Origin: an uncultured Eubacteriales bacterium
Lineage (GTDB): Bacteria; Bacillota; Clostridia; Peptostreptococcales; Anaerovoracaceae
Direction: 5' to 3'
Assembly (NCBI GenBank): GCA_900542245.1
Contig: UQMQ01000062.1
Location: 1 to 13,544 of the forward strand
DNA length: 13,544 bases
A program made the position numbers and the translations under genes. Under the pieces are notes generated by a model that did no database searches, was not told the origin of the DNA, and worked only from the letters and a program-made list of their open reading frames with translations. Position 1 is the first letter of the stretch. Every line of letters begins with the position of its first letter. Shown piece by piece: positions 13,290 to 13,544 of the stretch.

Positions 13290-13318
13290 TTGACTTTTTA
13301 TAGATGAATCTGTATAAT
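13290..13318 (+). promoter_or_regulatory. Consensus promoter of the tRNA operon
   Basis: TTGACT (13290-13295) and TATAAT (13313-13318) are 17 bp apart, with A/T-rich DNA upstream. This near-perfect vegetative promoter is as expected for stable RNA. Transcription would start near 13325, about 37 nt before the first tRNA. Confidence 0.92.
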
Positions 13319-13361
13319 GATCTATGTTGTCGGTGATAAATCGTTGCTGATAATCAAGTGT

Positions 13362-13436
13362 TCCGAGGTAGCTCAATGGTGGAGCAGGCGGCTGTTAACC
13401 GCAAGGTCGAGGGTTCGAGCCCCTCCCTCGGAGCCA
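13362..13436 (+). tRNA. tRNA-Asn (anticodon GTT), CCA encoded
   Basis: The cloverleaf is complete. The acceptor TCCGAGG pairs with CCTCGGA (13426-13432), the D arm is GCTC/GAGC, the anticodon loop is CTGTTAA with GTT at 13394-13396, and the T arm is GAGGG-TTCGAGC-CCCTC. Discriminator G and CCA close it. The outermost anticodon-stem pair (position 27 with 43) is G-A instead of a Watson-Crick pair; the other four pairs are sound. The gene is first in an operon with tRNA-Leu, 27 nt downstream. Confidence 0.96.
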
Positions 13437-13463
13437 TTTTTATCACGAAATGCAAGTGTACTT

Positions 13464-13544
13464 GCCGGAGTGGCGGAATTGGCAGACGCACAGGACTTAA
13501 AATCCTGCGGGGTAACACCCGTACCGGTTCGATCCCGGTCTCGG
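13464..13544 (+). tRNA. tRNA-Leu (anticodon TAA), cut by the window end
   Basis: It starts GCCGGAG-TG-GCGGAATTGGCAGACGC, the typical leucine D-arm. The anticodon arm is CAGGA-CTTAAAA-TCCTG, reading UUA codons. The long variable arm has a GGGT/ACCC stem, and the T arm is ACCGG-TTCGATC-CCGGT. Only five bases of the 3' acceptor strand (CTCGG) remain before the window ends. As read, they do not pair cleanly with GCCGGAG; see the findings. Confidence 0.93.

Overview
This window looks like chromosomal DNA from a mid-GC member of the Firmicutes (Bacillota), probably an anaerobe. The evidence is the gene order cdaA-cdaR-glmM-glmS, strong purine-rich ribosome binding sites, housekeeping promoters of the TTGACA/TATAAT type, a YwlG-family (UPF0340) protein, and tRNA genes with encoded CCA. 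A tiny Cys-containing hydrophobic protein and the overall gene style would fit Erysipelotrichia, but I cannot fix the family from sequence alone.

Layout. Positions 98-5768 carry a cell-wall precursor and second-messenger block. It runs from a near-consensus promoter through diadenylate cyclase (cdaA), its YbbR-domain regulator (cdaR, overlapping by 14 nt), phosphoglucosamine mutase (glmM) and glucosamine-6-phosphate synthase (glmS). GlmS and GlmM make glucosamine-1-phosphate for peptidoglycan. CdaA makes c-di-AMP and is known in relatives to be controlled by CdaR and GlmM. Next on the same strand are an adenosylhomocysteinase of the archaeal/Thermotoga type (5831-7081) and a UPF0340 protein (7233-7808), closed by a strong terminator at 7859. 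The spacers between these genes are GC-rich, contain hairpins without U-tracts, and share short words. No glmS ribozyme is recognisable.

Positions 7888-8206 hold a separate mini-unit: a 33-residue Cys-containing hydrophobic protein with its own terminator. Positions 8207-8540 have no credible gene but a dense set of nested short repeats and inverted repeats leading into an NhaC-family Na+/H+ antiporter (8541-10031). A 600-base gap with two terminator-like hairpins and a spaced direct repeat follows.

The last part holds a seven-membrane-segment protein with a C-terminal LuxR-type DNA-binding domain (10629-11627), convergent with a DNA polymerase IV gene (11700-13004, minus strand). Their 3' ends meet on a 43-bp tandem duplication. 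A consensus promoter at 13290 then drives tRNA-Asn(GTT) and tRNA-Leu(TAA). The latter is cut by the window edge.

I found no CRISPR array, transposase, phage gene or defence system. The most unusual items are the predicted substrate pocket of the adenosylhomocysteinase, the repeat-packed nhaC leader, the tiny stand-alone protein, and the membrane-bound LuxR-type regulator.
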